Shown here: piece by piece, positions 24,981 through 34,435 of the stretch
How positions within the stretch are numbered: position 1 is the first letter of the stretch
Layout of the letters: each line of letters opens with the position of its first letter
Notes under the pieces: generated by a model
Seen by the model: the letters and a program-made list of their open reading frames with translations, nothing else
What the model was told of the DNA's origin: nothing
Database searches by the model: none
Position numbers and translations under genes: made by a program
Origin: Oscillospiraceae bacterium
Lineage (GTDB): Bacteria; Bacillota; Clostridia; Oscillospirales; Oscillospiraceae
DNA: 64,000 nt
Direction of reading: 5' to 3'
NCBI GenBank assembly: GCA_902778275.1
Contig: CACYXE010000002.1
Coordinates: 14,674-78,673 of the forward strand

Positions 24981-25451
24981 TTATTCCGGTAATTTGCAGA
25001 CGTCGATCCATTCCAGAGCCTTGGAGTATTTGAACAGTTCCTCCAGATTCAGCTCGATGGCGCTGCTGGCACTTCCCACAGCGGGGAATACCGTAACAAA
25101 ACGCTTCAGGCTGTCATCCAGATAGACGGGGATCCCCTCGTTGCAGCCAAAGGGGCACACACCGCCAACAGGATGACCGACCAGCTCCAGCACCTCATCG
25201 GCTGAAAGCATCTTCGCCTTGAAATGGAATTTATCTTTAAACTTATGATTGTCGATCCGGGCGTCACCCGCGGCAAGGATCAGCATGCAGCCGTCCGCTG
25301 TTTTGAAAGACAGCGTTTTCGCAATCCGTGCACCTTCCACACCCAAGGCCTGCGCTGCCAAATCAACGGTAGCGGAGGATACTTCAAACTCCTGTACACG
25401 GTCTTCCAGACCGAGGCTGCGGAAATAGGCACGCCCTTTTTCAATAGACAT
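24981..25451 (-). CDS. YbaK/EbsC (YwhH-like) aminoacyl-tRNA editing domain protein
   Basis: 156 residues with the YbaK/ProRS-editing fold pattern. AARIAKTLSFK-like text near 40-52 (GARIAKTLSFKTADG) contains the conserved lysine. Further blocks are GDARIDNHKFKDKFHFKAKML and VGGVCPFGCNEGIPVYLD. Relatives hydrolyse mischarged tRNA-Pro or related tRNAs in trans; substrate choice here is unknown. It is the last gene of a five-gene minus-strand operon, 30 bases after the TPM-domain gene, and a second family member lies at 34551-35033. Confidence 0.88.
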   Translation of the reverse strand: MSIEKGRAYFRSLGLEDRVQEFEVSSATVDLAAQALGVEGARIAKTLSFKTADGCMLILAAGDARIDNHKFKDKFHFKAKMLSADEVLELVGHPVGGVCPFGCNEGIPVYLDDSLKRFVTVFPAVGSASSAIELNLEELFKYSKALEWIDVCKLPE

Positions 25452-25481
25452 TCTCGTTCTCCATTCTTTTTCTGTATTGGT

Positions 25482-26351
25482 TTATCTTCGGCCTCCGCCG
25501 CCGCCGGAAAAGCCCCCGCCGCCATGGCCGCTGCCACCACCGAAACCGCCTCCGAATCCACCGCCGAAGCCGCCTCCGCCGAAGCCGCCTCCGCCGCCGG
25601 GGCGACCGCCGCGGCCATACCAGTTTCCGCGTCTATTTGCAGATCGGAACAGCAGATACCAGGGGAGCCAAGAGCCGCCTCCGCGGCCGTTTCCGGAACC
25701 AAACAGAGAAACGAGGATCGCAACGATAATGAGTAAGCGAAGGACCTGACGAAAACCGTCATAACTGTTGTAGTACTGCTCCTGCTGGGGCGTATAGGAG
25801 CCGCTGTCTGCGGAACCGTTATATGAGCTTCCGGCGCTGGCTACCTGGGAGCCATAAACGGAATCATACCAGCGCAGCAGGGCATTGAACATTTTGGTGA
25901 CCGCCCTGTCGTAATTGCCGCGGTCAAAGTCATCCCAGAAATATCGATCCAGCATCGTGTCCACATCGTTGCTGTCAAGATCTGAGGTCAGGCCCAGACC
26001 GTAGGCCAGCCACGCCTTGTTTTCCTGGACCGCCAGCAAAAGGAGCATGCCGTTGTTATACTCGGAGGAACCGACGCCCCAGTCGTTAAACAGCTGATAA
26101 GCGTAGGCGTCACTGTACATGCCGTCCAGATAATCTACAGTCACGACAACGATCTGGGCGCCCTGGCACTGCTGTTCCAAGGCGCCGTTATAGTCGATGA
26201 TCATCTGCTCAGTGGAATCACTGAGCACATTGGCATAATCGGCGGCGTAAAAGCTGTCGCTTTGTGAGACCAGGGCAAAAGCGCTGGGAGCCAAGCAAAG
26301 GCATATGCACAGGACCAAGCTCCATGCGAGGATCTTTTTCAGCGTTTTCAT
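25482..26351 (-). CDS. TPM-domain membrane protein with Gly-rich tail
   Basis: 289 residues. Signal peptide (1-26, ending APSAFA), then a TPM domain (about 35-165) with YAADYANVLSDSTEQMI, GAQIVVVTVDYLDG and YNNGMLLLLAVQENKAWL. A membrane segment near 205-222 precedes a strongly Gly/Phe-rich low-complexity tail (about 245-289). TPM proteins are membrane-anchored and occur beside LemA genes, as here. Some relatives act in photosystem repair or protein turnover, but the bacterial role is unclear. There is no obvious ribosome binding site; it starts 3 bases after lemA, so coupling is likely. Confidence 0.88.
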   Translation of the reverse strand: MKTLKKILAWSLVLCICLCLAPSAFALVSQSDSFYAADYANVLSDSTEQMIIDYNGALEQQCQGAQIVVVTVDYLDGMYSDAYAYQLFNDWGVGSSEYNNGMLLLLAVQENKAWLAYGLGLTSDLDSNDVDTMLDRYFWDDFDRGNYDRAVTKMFNALLRWYDSVYGSQVASAGSSYNGSADSGSYTPQQEQYYNSYDGFRQVLRLLIIVAILVSLFGSGNGRGGGSWLPWYLLFRSANRRGNWYGRGGRPGGGGGFGGGGFGGGFGGGFGGGSGHGGGGFSGGGGGRR

Positions 26352-26354
26352 GAT

Positions 26355-26918
26355 TTATTCGAAGCACTCAGGCATCTCTACACCGGCCAAAGTCCCGAGA
26401 ATGTTGGTGGGAAAGCGGTCGTAGGAGCGCATAAACTCACGTACGCTCTCATTGTAGCCGGCAGATTCGATGGCGCTCTGTGCGCCGGTGATCGAAGAGA
26501 TATATTGCTCGACGCCGCTGGCATCACGGGCATCCAGATCTGCCCGGGCGAGCTGATCCTCCATCGCATTGACCGCTTTGAGAAGGCTTTGATACTCTCG
26601 GTAAAGATTGCTGATCCCGTTTTGCTGCGAATATGCCAGGGCCGACTTCAGCCAGTCAGATGCGTTTTCAACATCGGCGGTGTCAATGTCATAATTATTG
26701 GCAATGGTGACCAGACCGTCCGCATAAGCGGTAATATTCTTAAGGTGAGACGCAATGCTTTTCTGCGTATAGCCATTGAACTCAACGCCGTCGTAGAATC
26801 CATCGGTGACAGACTGGCACTTCTTGCTCAGCTTGACGTTGACAGAGACCAGAGTCGCTGCGATGACGACACAAACCGTCAGCAAAAATGCGATGCCCCG
26901 TTTTTTAAAAAAGCTCAT
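26355..26918 (-). CDS. LemA family protein
   Basis: 187 residues. A single N-terminal membrane helix (about 9-26) is followed by a helical-bundle domain resembling LemA (YRKYQ-like text EYQSLLKAVNAMEDQL, SYNESVREFMRSYDRFPTNILG near the C-terminus; the last is shown in part: NESVREFMRSYDRFPTN). LemA proteins are predicted to expose an outer domain; the function is unknown. AAGGAG precedes the ATG. It is transcribed between telA and the TPM gene, a partner it has in many genomes. Confidence 0.85.
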   Translation of the reverse strand: MSFFKKRGIAFLLTVCVVIAATLVSVNVKLSKKCQSVTDGFYDGVEFNGYTQKSIASHLKNITAYADGLVTIANNYDIDTADVENASDWLKSALAYSQQNGISNLYREYQSLLKAVNAMEDQLARADLDARDASGVEQYISSITGAQSAIESAGYNESVREFMRSYDRFPTNILGTLAGVEMPECFE

Positions 26919-26947
26919 AGAACACTCCTTATCCGGTCAGGAGTCAC

Positions 26948-28099
26948 TCAGCCTTTCATCTCAAGCAGCTTCTGCTTCAGAGCGCCTTCGATGCGGCCAA
27001 GCTCTTCCTCGGCCTGTGCACGGCGGAGACGACCGTCGTCCTGGATCTGACGAACCTCGTCCAGAGTGGCAATCAGCTCGTCGTTGGTCTTCTTGAGAGT
27101 CTCCAGATCCACAATGCCGCGCTCGGCTTCCTTGGCGATGCCGACACTGCCCTGATGCAGAGTCTCCGCATTCTTCTTCAGCAGCTCATTGGTAACCTCG
27201 GTCACTTCCCGCTGGGCCTTCATGGCCTGCTCGGAATGATAGAGGGACATGGCCATGACCATCTGGTTTTTCCAGAGGGGAATGGTGTTGACAATGGAGG
27301 TCTGGATTTTTTCTGCCATCAGGCTGTCATTGTTCTGAACCATGCGGATCTGCGGCGCCATCTGCACGGAGATCATGCGGGTCAGCTCCAGATCGTGGAT
27401 CTTCTTTTCAAAGCGGCCGATCATGTTGGAAAAGTCATTGGCGGCCTGGGCGTCCTCGGGAAGTCCGCTCTCGTTGGCTTTCTTCACATACTCGGGCAGT
27501 TCCACATTCCGCAGATGATCGATCTTCAGCTTGCCGGCGAGAATGTACATGGTCAGTTCTTTCATGTACTCCTCGTTCTTCAGATACATCTTATCCATCA
27601 TGCTGATATCCTTCAGCAGGGTGACCTCGTGCCGCTCCAGCGCCTCAACGATCTTATCCACATTGACTTCGGCCTTGTCATACTGGGCTTTCAGAGAAGC
27701 CAGGCTCTGAGCATTCTTTTTGAACAGACCCTTGAGGCCCTTCTTTTCGTCATGGTCGAAGTTGAGCCCCTTCAGCTCCACGACCAGATCGCCAAGCATG
27801 TTTCCCACTTCGCCCAGGTCTTTGGTACGGACCGTGCTGAGCGCGGCGTCGGAGAACTCGGAGATGTTCTTCTGGGCGGCAGCGCCGTAATTCATGACCT
27901 GTTCGGTATTCAGGATATCGATCTTCTCGGAAAACTCCTGAACGGCGGCCTGCTCGGCGGGACTGAGGCTGCTGAGATCAAGTTTTTCAACAACTGCTTC
28001 TTCAGCCTTTTCTTCTTCGACGGGAGCTTCCGCGACTGCGGCGGCGGTGCCGTTGGGATCCAAGGTCAGAGAGGGGACGAAAGCTTTTTCTTCACTCAT
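26948..28099 (-). CDS. telA: Toxic anion resistance protein, TelA family
   Basis: 383 residues, almost all helical. An acidic Ala/Glu-rich N-terminal stretch (about 15-40) is followed by the TelA domain (about 60-375), with VGNMLGDLVVELKGL, KIVEALERHEVTLLKDISMMDKMY (shown in part: HEVTLLKDISMMDKMY) and WKNQMVMAMSLYHSEQA. TelA/YceH proteins are linked to tellurite and antibiotic tolerance in other bacteria. The actual mechanism is unknown, and no tellurite genes accompany it here. It is paired with xpaC, its usual neighbour. Confidence 0.92.
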   Translation of the reverse strand: MSEEKAFVPSLTLDPNGTAAAVAEAPVEEEKAEEAVVEKLDLSSLSPAEQAAVQEFSEKIDILNTEQVMNYGAAAQKNISEFSDAALSTVRTKDLGEVGNMLGDLVVELKGLNFDHDEKKGLKGLFKKNAQSLASLKAQYDKAEVNVDKIVEALERHEVTLLKDISMMDKMYLKNEEYMKELTMYILAGKLKIDHLRNVELPEYVKKANESGLPEDAQAANDFSNMIGRFEKKIHDLELTRMISVQMAPQIRMVQNNDSLMAEKIQTSIVNTIPLWKNQMVMAMSLYHSEQAMKAQREVTEVTNELLKKNAETLHQGSVGIAKEAERGIVDLETLKKTNDELIATLDEVRQIQDDGRLRRAQAEEELGRIEGALKQKLLEMKG

Positions 28100-28148
28100 G
28101 TCAGTAATTCCTTTCTATGACTTAAAAAATAGGGGATATCTTTCAATT

Positions 28149-28859
28149 TCAATTTGTGGCCTGACTTACTTGAAAATCCTTGTTTTCTGCCAGCCCTTCC
28201 CGGGCAAGCATGGTGTTCATTACTTCAATATCGGTCTCGATATCCAGGGCCTGGTCGGCAAAGAGGGAGTCCAAACGTTTCTTATAGGCAACGATCGCCG
28301 CATCCAGCATCTCGTTGATGTTCTTCATGCTCTTGTCCAGGTTCTCGCCTTCGATCCCCTGGGAGCTCATACGGTCGTAAGCATTGAGCAGCTTGATGGT
28401 CGTAGGCAGATAGTAGTTCATGAACTTCTTGATCTGCGGGATATCGGAGGGGTCTTGAATAGCGTCCTGTGTGATCTTGTCGGTGATACGCATGATCTCA
28501 TTGATCTTGGAGCGCACCTCCGGATCCTTGATAGAAAGATACAGCCTTCCCATCTCACTCAACGCCCGGTTGCCTTCCTCAATAATGGGATCTACTTCCG
28601 GTCCATAGCTTTTCTTTTTGGCCTGGGCGGGCTTCACGGCCGGTCCATCCTTCTGCGCGGCCGCTTCCTTTTCGTTCTCTTTTGCGTACTTTCTGCCGGC
28701 GGCTTTGCCAACCAGATAAGAGACAAAGCTGCACACACCCAGGGAGAACAAAAGCGCCCAGATGCGATACATGGGCAGCATCATGGACATGAGGATCCAG
28801 GCGATCGCAAAGCTGTAGACAGGCCCTACGCCGGGCCGCCTTCTGTAATTTCTTGCCAA
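28149..28859 (-). CDS. xpaC: XpaC family protein (5-bromo-4-chloroindolyl phosphate hydrolysis)
   Basis: 236 residues. Two membrane segments near 16-33 and 35-51 are followed by a basic, Ala/Lys-rich linker (about 56-86). A helical XpaC domain follows (PIIEEGNRALSEMGRLY, KMNEMLDAAIVAYKKRLD-like ending). The phosphatase name comes from an old screen and is not established enzymology. It starts with TTG at 28859 behind AGGAGG and opens the minus-strand operon from a good promoter at 28890-28918. XpaC and TelA are a conserved pair in Firmicutes. Confidence 0.88.
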   Translation of the reverse strand: MARNYRRRPGVGPVYSFAIAWILMSMMLPMYRIWALLFSLGVCSFVSYLVGKAAGRKYAKENEKEAAAQKDGPAVKPAQAKKKSYGPEVDPIIEEGNRALSEMGRLYLSIKDPEVRSKINEIMRITDKITQDAIQDPSDIPQIKKFMNYYLPTTIKLLNAYDRMSSQGIEGENLDKSMKNINEMLDAAIVAYKKRLDSLFADQALDIETDIEVMNTMLAREGLAENKDFQVSQATN

Positions 28860-28889
28860 AGGAGCAACCTCCTTATTTTTAATCAGTTT

Positions 28890-28918
28890 ATTTTATATCG
28901 AAATAATGATATCGTCAA
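28890..28918 (-). promoter_or_regulatory. Sigma-A promoter of the xpaC-telA operon
   Basis: On the minus strand: TTGACG (28918-28913), a 17-base spacer, TAAAAT (28895-28890). It lies 31 bases before the xpaC start codon in an AT-rich gap. Confidence 0.8.
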
Positions 28919-28923
28919 GAGTA

Positions 28924-28953
28924 TTGCAAATTAAAAGCCATTTGTAGTATAAT
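28924..28953 (+). promoter_or_regulatory. Sigma-A promoter of rpe
   Basis: TTGCAA (28924-28929), an 18-base spacer and a perfect TATAAT (28948-28953), 40 bases before the rpe ATG. It is divergent from and only a few bases apart from the xpaC promoter. Confidence 0.75.
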
Positions 28954-28993
28954 TAATAAACTGAGAGTACAGATCATATGATAGAGGTAAAAA

Positions 28994-29647
28994 ATGGTTA
29001 AAATTGCTCCTTCTATCCTGTCGGCCGATTTTGCAAAGCTTGGCTCCGAAGTCCTGGAGATCAAGAGGGGCGGCGCCGATTACGTACATTTTGACGTCAT
29101 GGACGGGGAATTTGTTCCGAACATTTCCATGGGGATCCCGGTGCTGAAATCTCTGCGGAAGGCCACAGACATGTTCCTTGACGTGCATTTGATGATTGAT
29201 CGTCCCATTCGTTATGTGGAAGCGTTTTGTTCTGCCGGAGCGGATCTGGTGACCTTCCATGTGGAGGCGGACACGCAGGAAAACATCCTGGCCGCGATCA
29301 GGAAGACCAGGGAACTGGGGAAGAAGACCGGGATCACGCTGAAGCCGGGGACGCCTGTGGAGGCGGTGGAGCCTTTTCTTTCAGAGGTGGATCTGGTGCT
29401 TGTGATGACGGTGGAGCCGGGCTTTGGCGGGCAGAGCTTTATGGAGGATCAGCTGCCTAAGATAAGCCGGCTGCGGCAGCTGCTGGACCAGGTGAATCCG
29501 GACTGCGAGTTGGAGGTCGACGGCGGCGTCGACGTCAGGACCGCGCCCCTGTGTGTGCGTGCAGGCGCAAACGTATTGGTGGCCGGCAGTTCGGTATTCG
29601 GCAAGACAGACCGCGCGGAAGCGATCGCAGCTCTGCGCGGTGAATAA
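28994..29647 (+). CDS. rpe: Ribulose-phosphate 3-epimerase
   Basis: Interconverts ribulose 5-phosphate and xylulose 5-phosphate in the pentose phosphate pathway. 217 residues, a TIM barrel. VKIAPSILSADFAKLG at the N-terminus, HFDVMDGEFVPNISMG (about 32-47; metal-site H32, D34), LDVHLMID, VMTVEPGFGGQSFM and EVDGGVD with the catalytic Asp. In Bacillus and many Clostridia rpe follows rsgA; here it is 28 kb away and driven by its own promoter. Confidence 0.96.
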   Translation: MVKIAPSILSADFAKLGSEVLEIKRGGADYVHFDVMDGEFVPNISMGIPVLKSLRKATDMFLDVHLMIDRPIRYVEAFCSAGADLVTFHVEADTQENILAAIRKTRELGKKTGITLKPGTPVEAVEPFLSEVDLVLVMTVEPGFGGQSFMEDQLPKISRLRQLLDQVNPDCELEVDGGVDVRTAPLCVRAGANVLVAGSSVFGKTDRAEAIAALRGE

Positions 29648-29670
29648 TTGATTCTACAGGAGTATTTGAC

Positions 29671-30270
29671 ATGTCCTTTTTTCCCGCCTCTCTTGAGACC
29701 CTGATCGATCGTTTCGCCTCTCTTCCCGGTATCGGAAGAAAGAGCGCCCAGCGGCTGGCTTTCCATGTGCTTGCCCTCCCGGATGAGGAGGCAGCGGCCT
29801 TTGCCAACGCGATCACCGACGCAAAAGCCAGCGTACACTGCTGCCGCATCTGCCAGAATCTGACAGAGGGTGAGGTCTGTGCGATCTGTGAGAGTGACCG
29901 GCGGGACAAGGGAACGATCTGCGTCGTGTCTGAGCCGCGGGATGTGCTCAGCATCGAGAGAGGGCACGAATATAATGGGACCTATCACGTCCTCCACGGC
30001 GTGCTTTCGCCCATGAACCATGTGGGACCGGATGATATTCGGATCAAGGAACTGCTGGTCCGTGCGGCGGAGAACGATGTGGAAGAGGTCATCATGGCTA
30101 CGAACCCGGATACGGAAGGGGAGGCGACTGCCATGTACATCTCACGTCTTTTGAAGCCGTTCCAAATCAAAGTGACTCGCCTGGCCTATGGGATCCCTGT
30201 GGGGTCCAACCTGGAATTCGCGGACGATGCCACGTTGAGCCGCGCCATTGAAGGCCGGACAGAGATGTAA
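29671..30270 (+). CDS. recR: Recombination protein RecR
   Basis: 199 residues. An N-terminal helix-hairpin-helix (FASLPGIGRKSAQRLAFHV) is followed by a four-Cys zinc finger CRICQNLTEGEVCAIC (about 57-72). The Toprim domain has VVSEPRDVLSIER, GVLSPMNHVGPDDI and the ATNPDTEGEATA signature near 147-158. RecR loads RecA at gaps together with RecO/RecF. It sits between rpe and rnj; the usual dnaX-ybaB neighbours are not present. Confidence 0.96.
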   Translation: MSFFPASLETLIDRFASLPGIGRKSAQRLAFHVLALPDEEAAAFANAITDAKASVHCCRICQNLTEGEVCAICESDRRDKGTICVVSEPRDVLSIERGHEYNGTYHVLHGVLSPMNHVGPDDIRIKELLVRAAENDVEEVIMATNPDTEGEATAMYISRLLKPFQIKVTRLAYGIPVGSNLEFADDATLSRAIEGRTEM

Positions 30271-30419
30271 ACTTGTATTTCAAGACGGCCATGAAAAACC
30301 ATGGCCGGATTAAGCCGCGCTTTTTCCGGCAATAATGGAACTGCACCGCCGCATCTGCGGCATACTGGCCTTTCCGGAGGCACGGCTACATAGTAAATCT
30401 TAGCAAGAATGGAGAAAAA
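30271..30419 (+). promoter_or_regulatory. Structured leader upstream of RNase J
   Basis: A 149-base gap with stacked inverted repeats. CGGCCATG/CATGGCCG (30286-30293 with 30300-30307) shares bases with GCCGGA/TCCGGC (30305-30310 with 30325-30330), so the two are mutually exclusive. A further repeat GCCGC/GCGGC lies at 30348-30361. There is no U-tract directly after a stem. I found no convincing sigma-A promoter in it. Confidence 0.5.
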
Positions 30420-32075
<1,656 letters not shown>

Positions 32076-32079
32076 GCGT

Positions 32080-32412
32080 ATGAATATTCAGATTTTTGGC
32101 AAGGCCAAGTGCTTCGATACCAAGAAGGCGGAACGGTATTTCAAGGAGCGCCGTATCAAATATCAGTTTGTGGACATCTTGAAATACGGGATGAGCCGAG
32201 GAGAACTGAATGCGGTCAGAAACGCTGTCGGCTTGGATGCCATGGCCGATACGACGGATGAGGATTATCCGCTGTTTCAGTATCTGGCGACTGCCGATGC
32301 GAAGATGGAAAAGCTGTATGAAGTGCCGTATCTCATCAAAACACCCATCGTCCGCAACGGGAAACAGGCGACTGTCGGCTATTGCCCGGAAGTCTGGAAA
32401 AAATGGGAATAA
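32080..32412 (+). CDS. ArsC/Spx-like thioredoxin-fold protein
   Basis: 110 residues of the arsenate reductase/Spx superfamily. GKAKCFDTKKAERYFKERRI carries the single N-terminal cysteine (C11, no CxxC). The C-terminal part is PYLIKTPIVRNGKQATVGY. Members of this short group are usually annotated as arsenate reductase family, but without ars genes a detoxifying role is only a guess. It could be a small redox protein. It starts 4 bases after rnj and ends at a strong terminator. Confidence 0.85.
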   Translation: MNIQIFGKAKCFDTKKAERYFKERRIKYQFVDILKYGMSRGELNAVRNAVGLDAMADTTDEDYPLFQYLATADAKMEKLYEVPYLIKTPIVRNGKQATVGYCPEVWKKWE

Positions 32413-32455
32413 AAAAGGAGATCCATCCGAAAAGGATGGATCTCCTTTTTGCGTA
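32412..32455. terminator. Bidirectional terminator between ArsC-like gene and secG
   Basis: Perfect 17-bp arms 32412-32428 and 32434-32450 around GAAAA. A-run and T-run flanks make it efficient on both strands for the convergent genes. Confidence 0.96.
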
Positions 32456-32463
32456 TCCGAATT

Positions 32464-32700
32464 TCAGATCAGGTTCAGGATCAGGGTCAGCAGGACAAAA
32501 GCCAATGCGAACCACTTGGTAGCCTTTGCCAGCTTTGCATCCAGAGTCTTGGCCTTACCCTTGGACATGAAGGTCTCGGCACCACCGGAAATAGCACCGG
32601 AGAGGCCGGCGCTCTTGCCGCTTTGCATCAGAACGATCACGGTCACGGCCAAGCCGGAGAGAAGCTGAAGAACGGTGAAGACGATTTGCAGTGCAGACAT
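32464..32700 (-). CDS. secG: Preprotein translocase subunit SecG
   Basis: 78 residues with two membrane helices (about 5-24 and 58-77) around the conserved loop VIVLMQSGKSAGLSGAISGG, diagnostic of SecG. It assists SecYEG-mediated export. AAAGGA lies 9 bases before the ATG, and a good promoter is at 32744-32772. The usual partner rnr is not next to it; the gene stands alone on the minus strand. Confidence 0.95.
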   Translation of the reverse strand: MSALQIVFTVLQLLSGLAVTVIVLMQSGKSAGLSGAISGGAETFMSKGKAKTLDAKLAKATKWFALAFVLLTLILNLI

Positions 32701-32743
32701 TTATTTCAATCCTTTCGATGATATACAAGTTGATAGCTATAAG

Positions 32744-32772
32744 AATATAACACAAGGTTTATGTGAATTCAA
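32744..32772 (-). promoter_or_regulatory. Sigma-A promoter of secG
   Basis: Minus strand TTGAAT (32772-32767), 17 bases, TATATT (32749-32744) with a TG extension before it. It lies 44 bases upstream of the ATG. Confidence 0.75.
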
Positions 32773-32806
32773 GTATTTTTTTGTTCTTTTTAAGCTGTTT
32801 TTCCTG

Positions 32807-33682
32807 TTATGGGTCCGGGAAGATCTCGAAATAGATGTTGCAGTGTTCCTTGCCGCAGGTATACCAGAAGGAACGGCTGAGATGATCGTCCTTGAGATAG
32901 AGCTTGAATACGTTGAGCTCATCGCCGGTCAGCTGAAGATCGAAGTACCAGGCGTCCTCCTGATCGCTCACCGGTTCGATGTGGTCATCGAAAACATTGA
33001 CCCACATGGAGAGAACGGGAAGATCTTCGATGGTATAGAATTCCTTGTCGTAGAGCTCGAAATAATAATCGCCGCTGCTGTTTTCCTTTATAATGCCCCA
33101 GACAGGCCGCTCGCCGTTGGCCAGCGATCCTTTCCCTGAGTGTTTTGAGATTTTCAAAGTACCGAACCAGGTGGAATTTGCAAGCTGGAAGCCGTGCGCA
33201 TCCTCTTCTTCCGGGTTTGGCTCGCCATGGGCAAAGATCATGACGGCGCTGCCGTACAGTGTGAGCGTATCTTCGGTGATCTGATAAGGATAAACGCTTC
33301 CGTCTTCCAGACAGATCTGCCTGCCGTCATCCTGAAAGCCGCAGGGCTTTTGATCCATGATGCAGGCGTACCCGGAGCCGTCGCCGTTAAAAAGCAGATA
33401 CCAGGAACCGCGTCCTTCTTTTTCCAAAGCATCAGCCTCGTGCGTCTCTCCGTTGAGGGAGTAGGCGCGCAGCGTGTAATAACCGGAGAGCGAAGCCAGA
33501 TCAGACTGTACCGCTGCGGCTTCGGAATGCTGCGCTGTATGAATGCCTGCCCTTTGCCGGGCGCCTATGCGGCTGATCAGGAAAAAGGCGGCAAGGATGA
33601 AGACAAGCAAAACGGCAAGGATGATCGCACGCCTGACAATAGTCCCGCTATCCGTTTTTTGATTGTTCATCTGATGCGCCAT
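32807..33682 (-). CDS. Membrane-anchored protein of unknown function, possible repeated beta domains
   Basis: No family recognised with confidence. 291 residues. A basic N-terminus and one membrane helix (about 18-37) are followed by an extracytoplasmic region with two similar-looking parts: LSGYYTLRAYSLNG to GSGYACIMDQKP, and NSTWFGTLKISKHSG to DYYFELYDKEFY. These could be lipocalin-like beta domains. The tail is acidic with a CGKEHC pair. ATG 33682 has AGGAG at 7-base spacing; the longer open frame upstream crosses the promoter and is rejected. It is transcribed divergently from a TetR-type regulator. Confidence 0.75.
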   Translation of the reverse strand: MAHQMNNQKTDSGTIVRRAIILAVLLVFILAAFFLISRIGARQRAGIHTAQHSEAAAVQSDLASLSGYYTLRAYSLNGETHEADALEKEGRGSWYLLFNGDGSGYACIMDQKPCGFQDDGRQICLEDGSVYPYQITEDTLTLYGSAVMIFAHGEPNPEEEDAHGFQLANSTWFGTLKISKHSGKGSLANGERPVWGIIKENSSGDYYFELYDKEFYTIEDLPVLSMWVNVFDDHIEPVSDQEDAWYFDLQLTGDELNVFKLYLKDDHLSRSFWYTCGKEHCNIYFEIFPDP

Positions 33683-33713
33683 GTGAACACTCCTGTGATT
33701 ACCGGATAAAGAG

Positions 33714-33742
33714 ATTATAAAAGAGATACAGCAATATTGCAA
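33714..33742 (-). promoter_or_regulatory. Sigma-A promoter of the anchored protein gene
   Basis: Minus strand TTGCAA (33742-33737), 17 bases, perfect TATAAT (33719-33714), 31 bases upstream of the ATG at 33682. Confidence 0.8.
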
Positions 33743-33788
33743 GTCTTGACAGAAAGCAATTTTTTGTATGATTTTTTTCAATTTAATC

Positions 33789-33817
33789 TTTTCACATACT
33801 TCTTTTCGTGTTATAAT
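33789..33817 (+). promoter_or_regulatory. Sigma-A promoter of the TetR-type regulator
   Basis: TTTTCA (33789-33794), 17 bases, perfect TATAAT (33812-33817) with TG extension. A consensus TTGACA at 33746 also exists, but its TATGAT is only 15 bases away. Confidence 0.65.
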
Positions 33818-33851
33818 CATAACAACCCCAAACTCAAAGGAGGAGAACACG

Positions 33852-34415
33852 ATGGCTTCCTCTACCAAAGAAGCACTGGCGAATGCGCTGCGCCAAATGA
33901 TGGCCATTAAACCGATCGCCAAGATCACGGTAAAGGATCTTGTGGAGATATGCGGCGTCAACCGGCAGACATTTTATTATCATTTTGATGATGTATACGA
34001 TCTTCTGGAATGGGTCTTTGAAGAGGATGCCAACCGCGTGCTCCCGCGAGAGGTGGTCTATGATCACTGGATGCAGGACGTTATGCTTTTCATGGATTAC
34101 CTGCAGGAGAACAGCTCCTTCACACTGAATGTATACAATTCCGACAGCCGTCTCTATATGCTTCAGTATCTGGAAGGAAAGATGGAAAACTGTATCCGCA
34201 GCTTTGCCGTCATTGTCTCCGAAGGCCGCAACATCGCCCGTCAGGACTTTGAGTTCGTCGTGAAGTTTTATGCCAAGCTCGCCATTGGCTTTATCTCCCA
34301 GTGGCTGGATATGGGCATGCAGCTTCCCAAGGAAATCACAAAGGAGCGGATCCTCCACAGCATGGAGGACAGTGTAGAAAACCTGATGGAGCGCTTCCGT
34401 CTGGACCGGCTCTGA
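33852..34415 (+). CDS. TetR/AcrR-type transcriptional regulator (DhaS-like C-terminal domain)
   Basis: 187 residues. The N-terminal helix-turn-helix includes KITVKDLVEICGVNRQTFYYHF (shown in part: DLVEICGVNRQTFYYHF, about 31-47). The C-terminal domain resembles the TetR_C_8 type seen in DhaS and related regulators (DWMQDVMLFMDYL-like, FAVIVSEG, FYAKLAIGFISQWLDMG). The ligand is unknown. ATG 33852 follows AAAGGAGGAG. The divergent anchored-protein gene is the natural candidate target, with both promoters inside a 169-base gap. It ends at a terminator. Confidence 0.87.
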   Translation: MASSTKEALANALRQMMAIKPIAKITVKDLVEICGVNRQTFYYHFDDVYDLLEWVFEEDANRVLPREVVYDHWMQDVMLFMDYLQENSSFTLNVYNSDSRLYMLQYLEGKMENCIRSFAVIVSEGRNIARQDFEFVVKFYAKLAIGFISQWLDMGMQLPKEITKERILHSMEDSVENLMERFRLDRL

Positions 34416-34435
34416 ACCAATTCAATACCAGATAT

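Noticed and set aside
25477-25749. Proline-rich open frame on the plus strand, and possible tandem repeats
   Set aside because: It is the complement of the Gly-rich tail of the TPM protein. The repeat is low-complexity coding DNA, not a CRISPR array or satellite.
33746-33772. TTGACA/TATGAT as the regulator promoter
   Set aside because: The spacer is only 15 bases; the extended -10 TATAAT at 33812 with a 17-base spacer is the better candidate.
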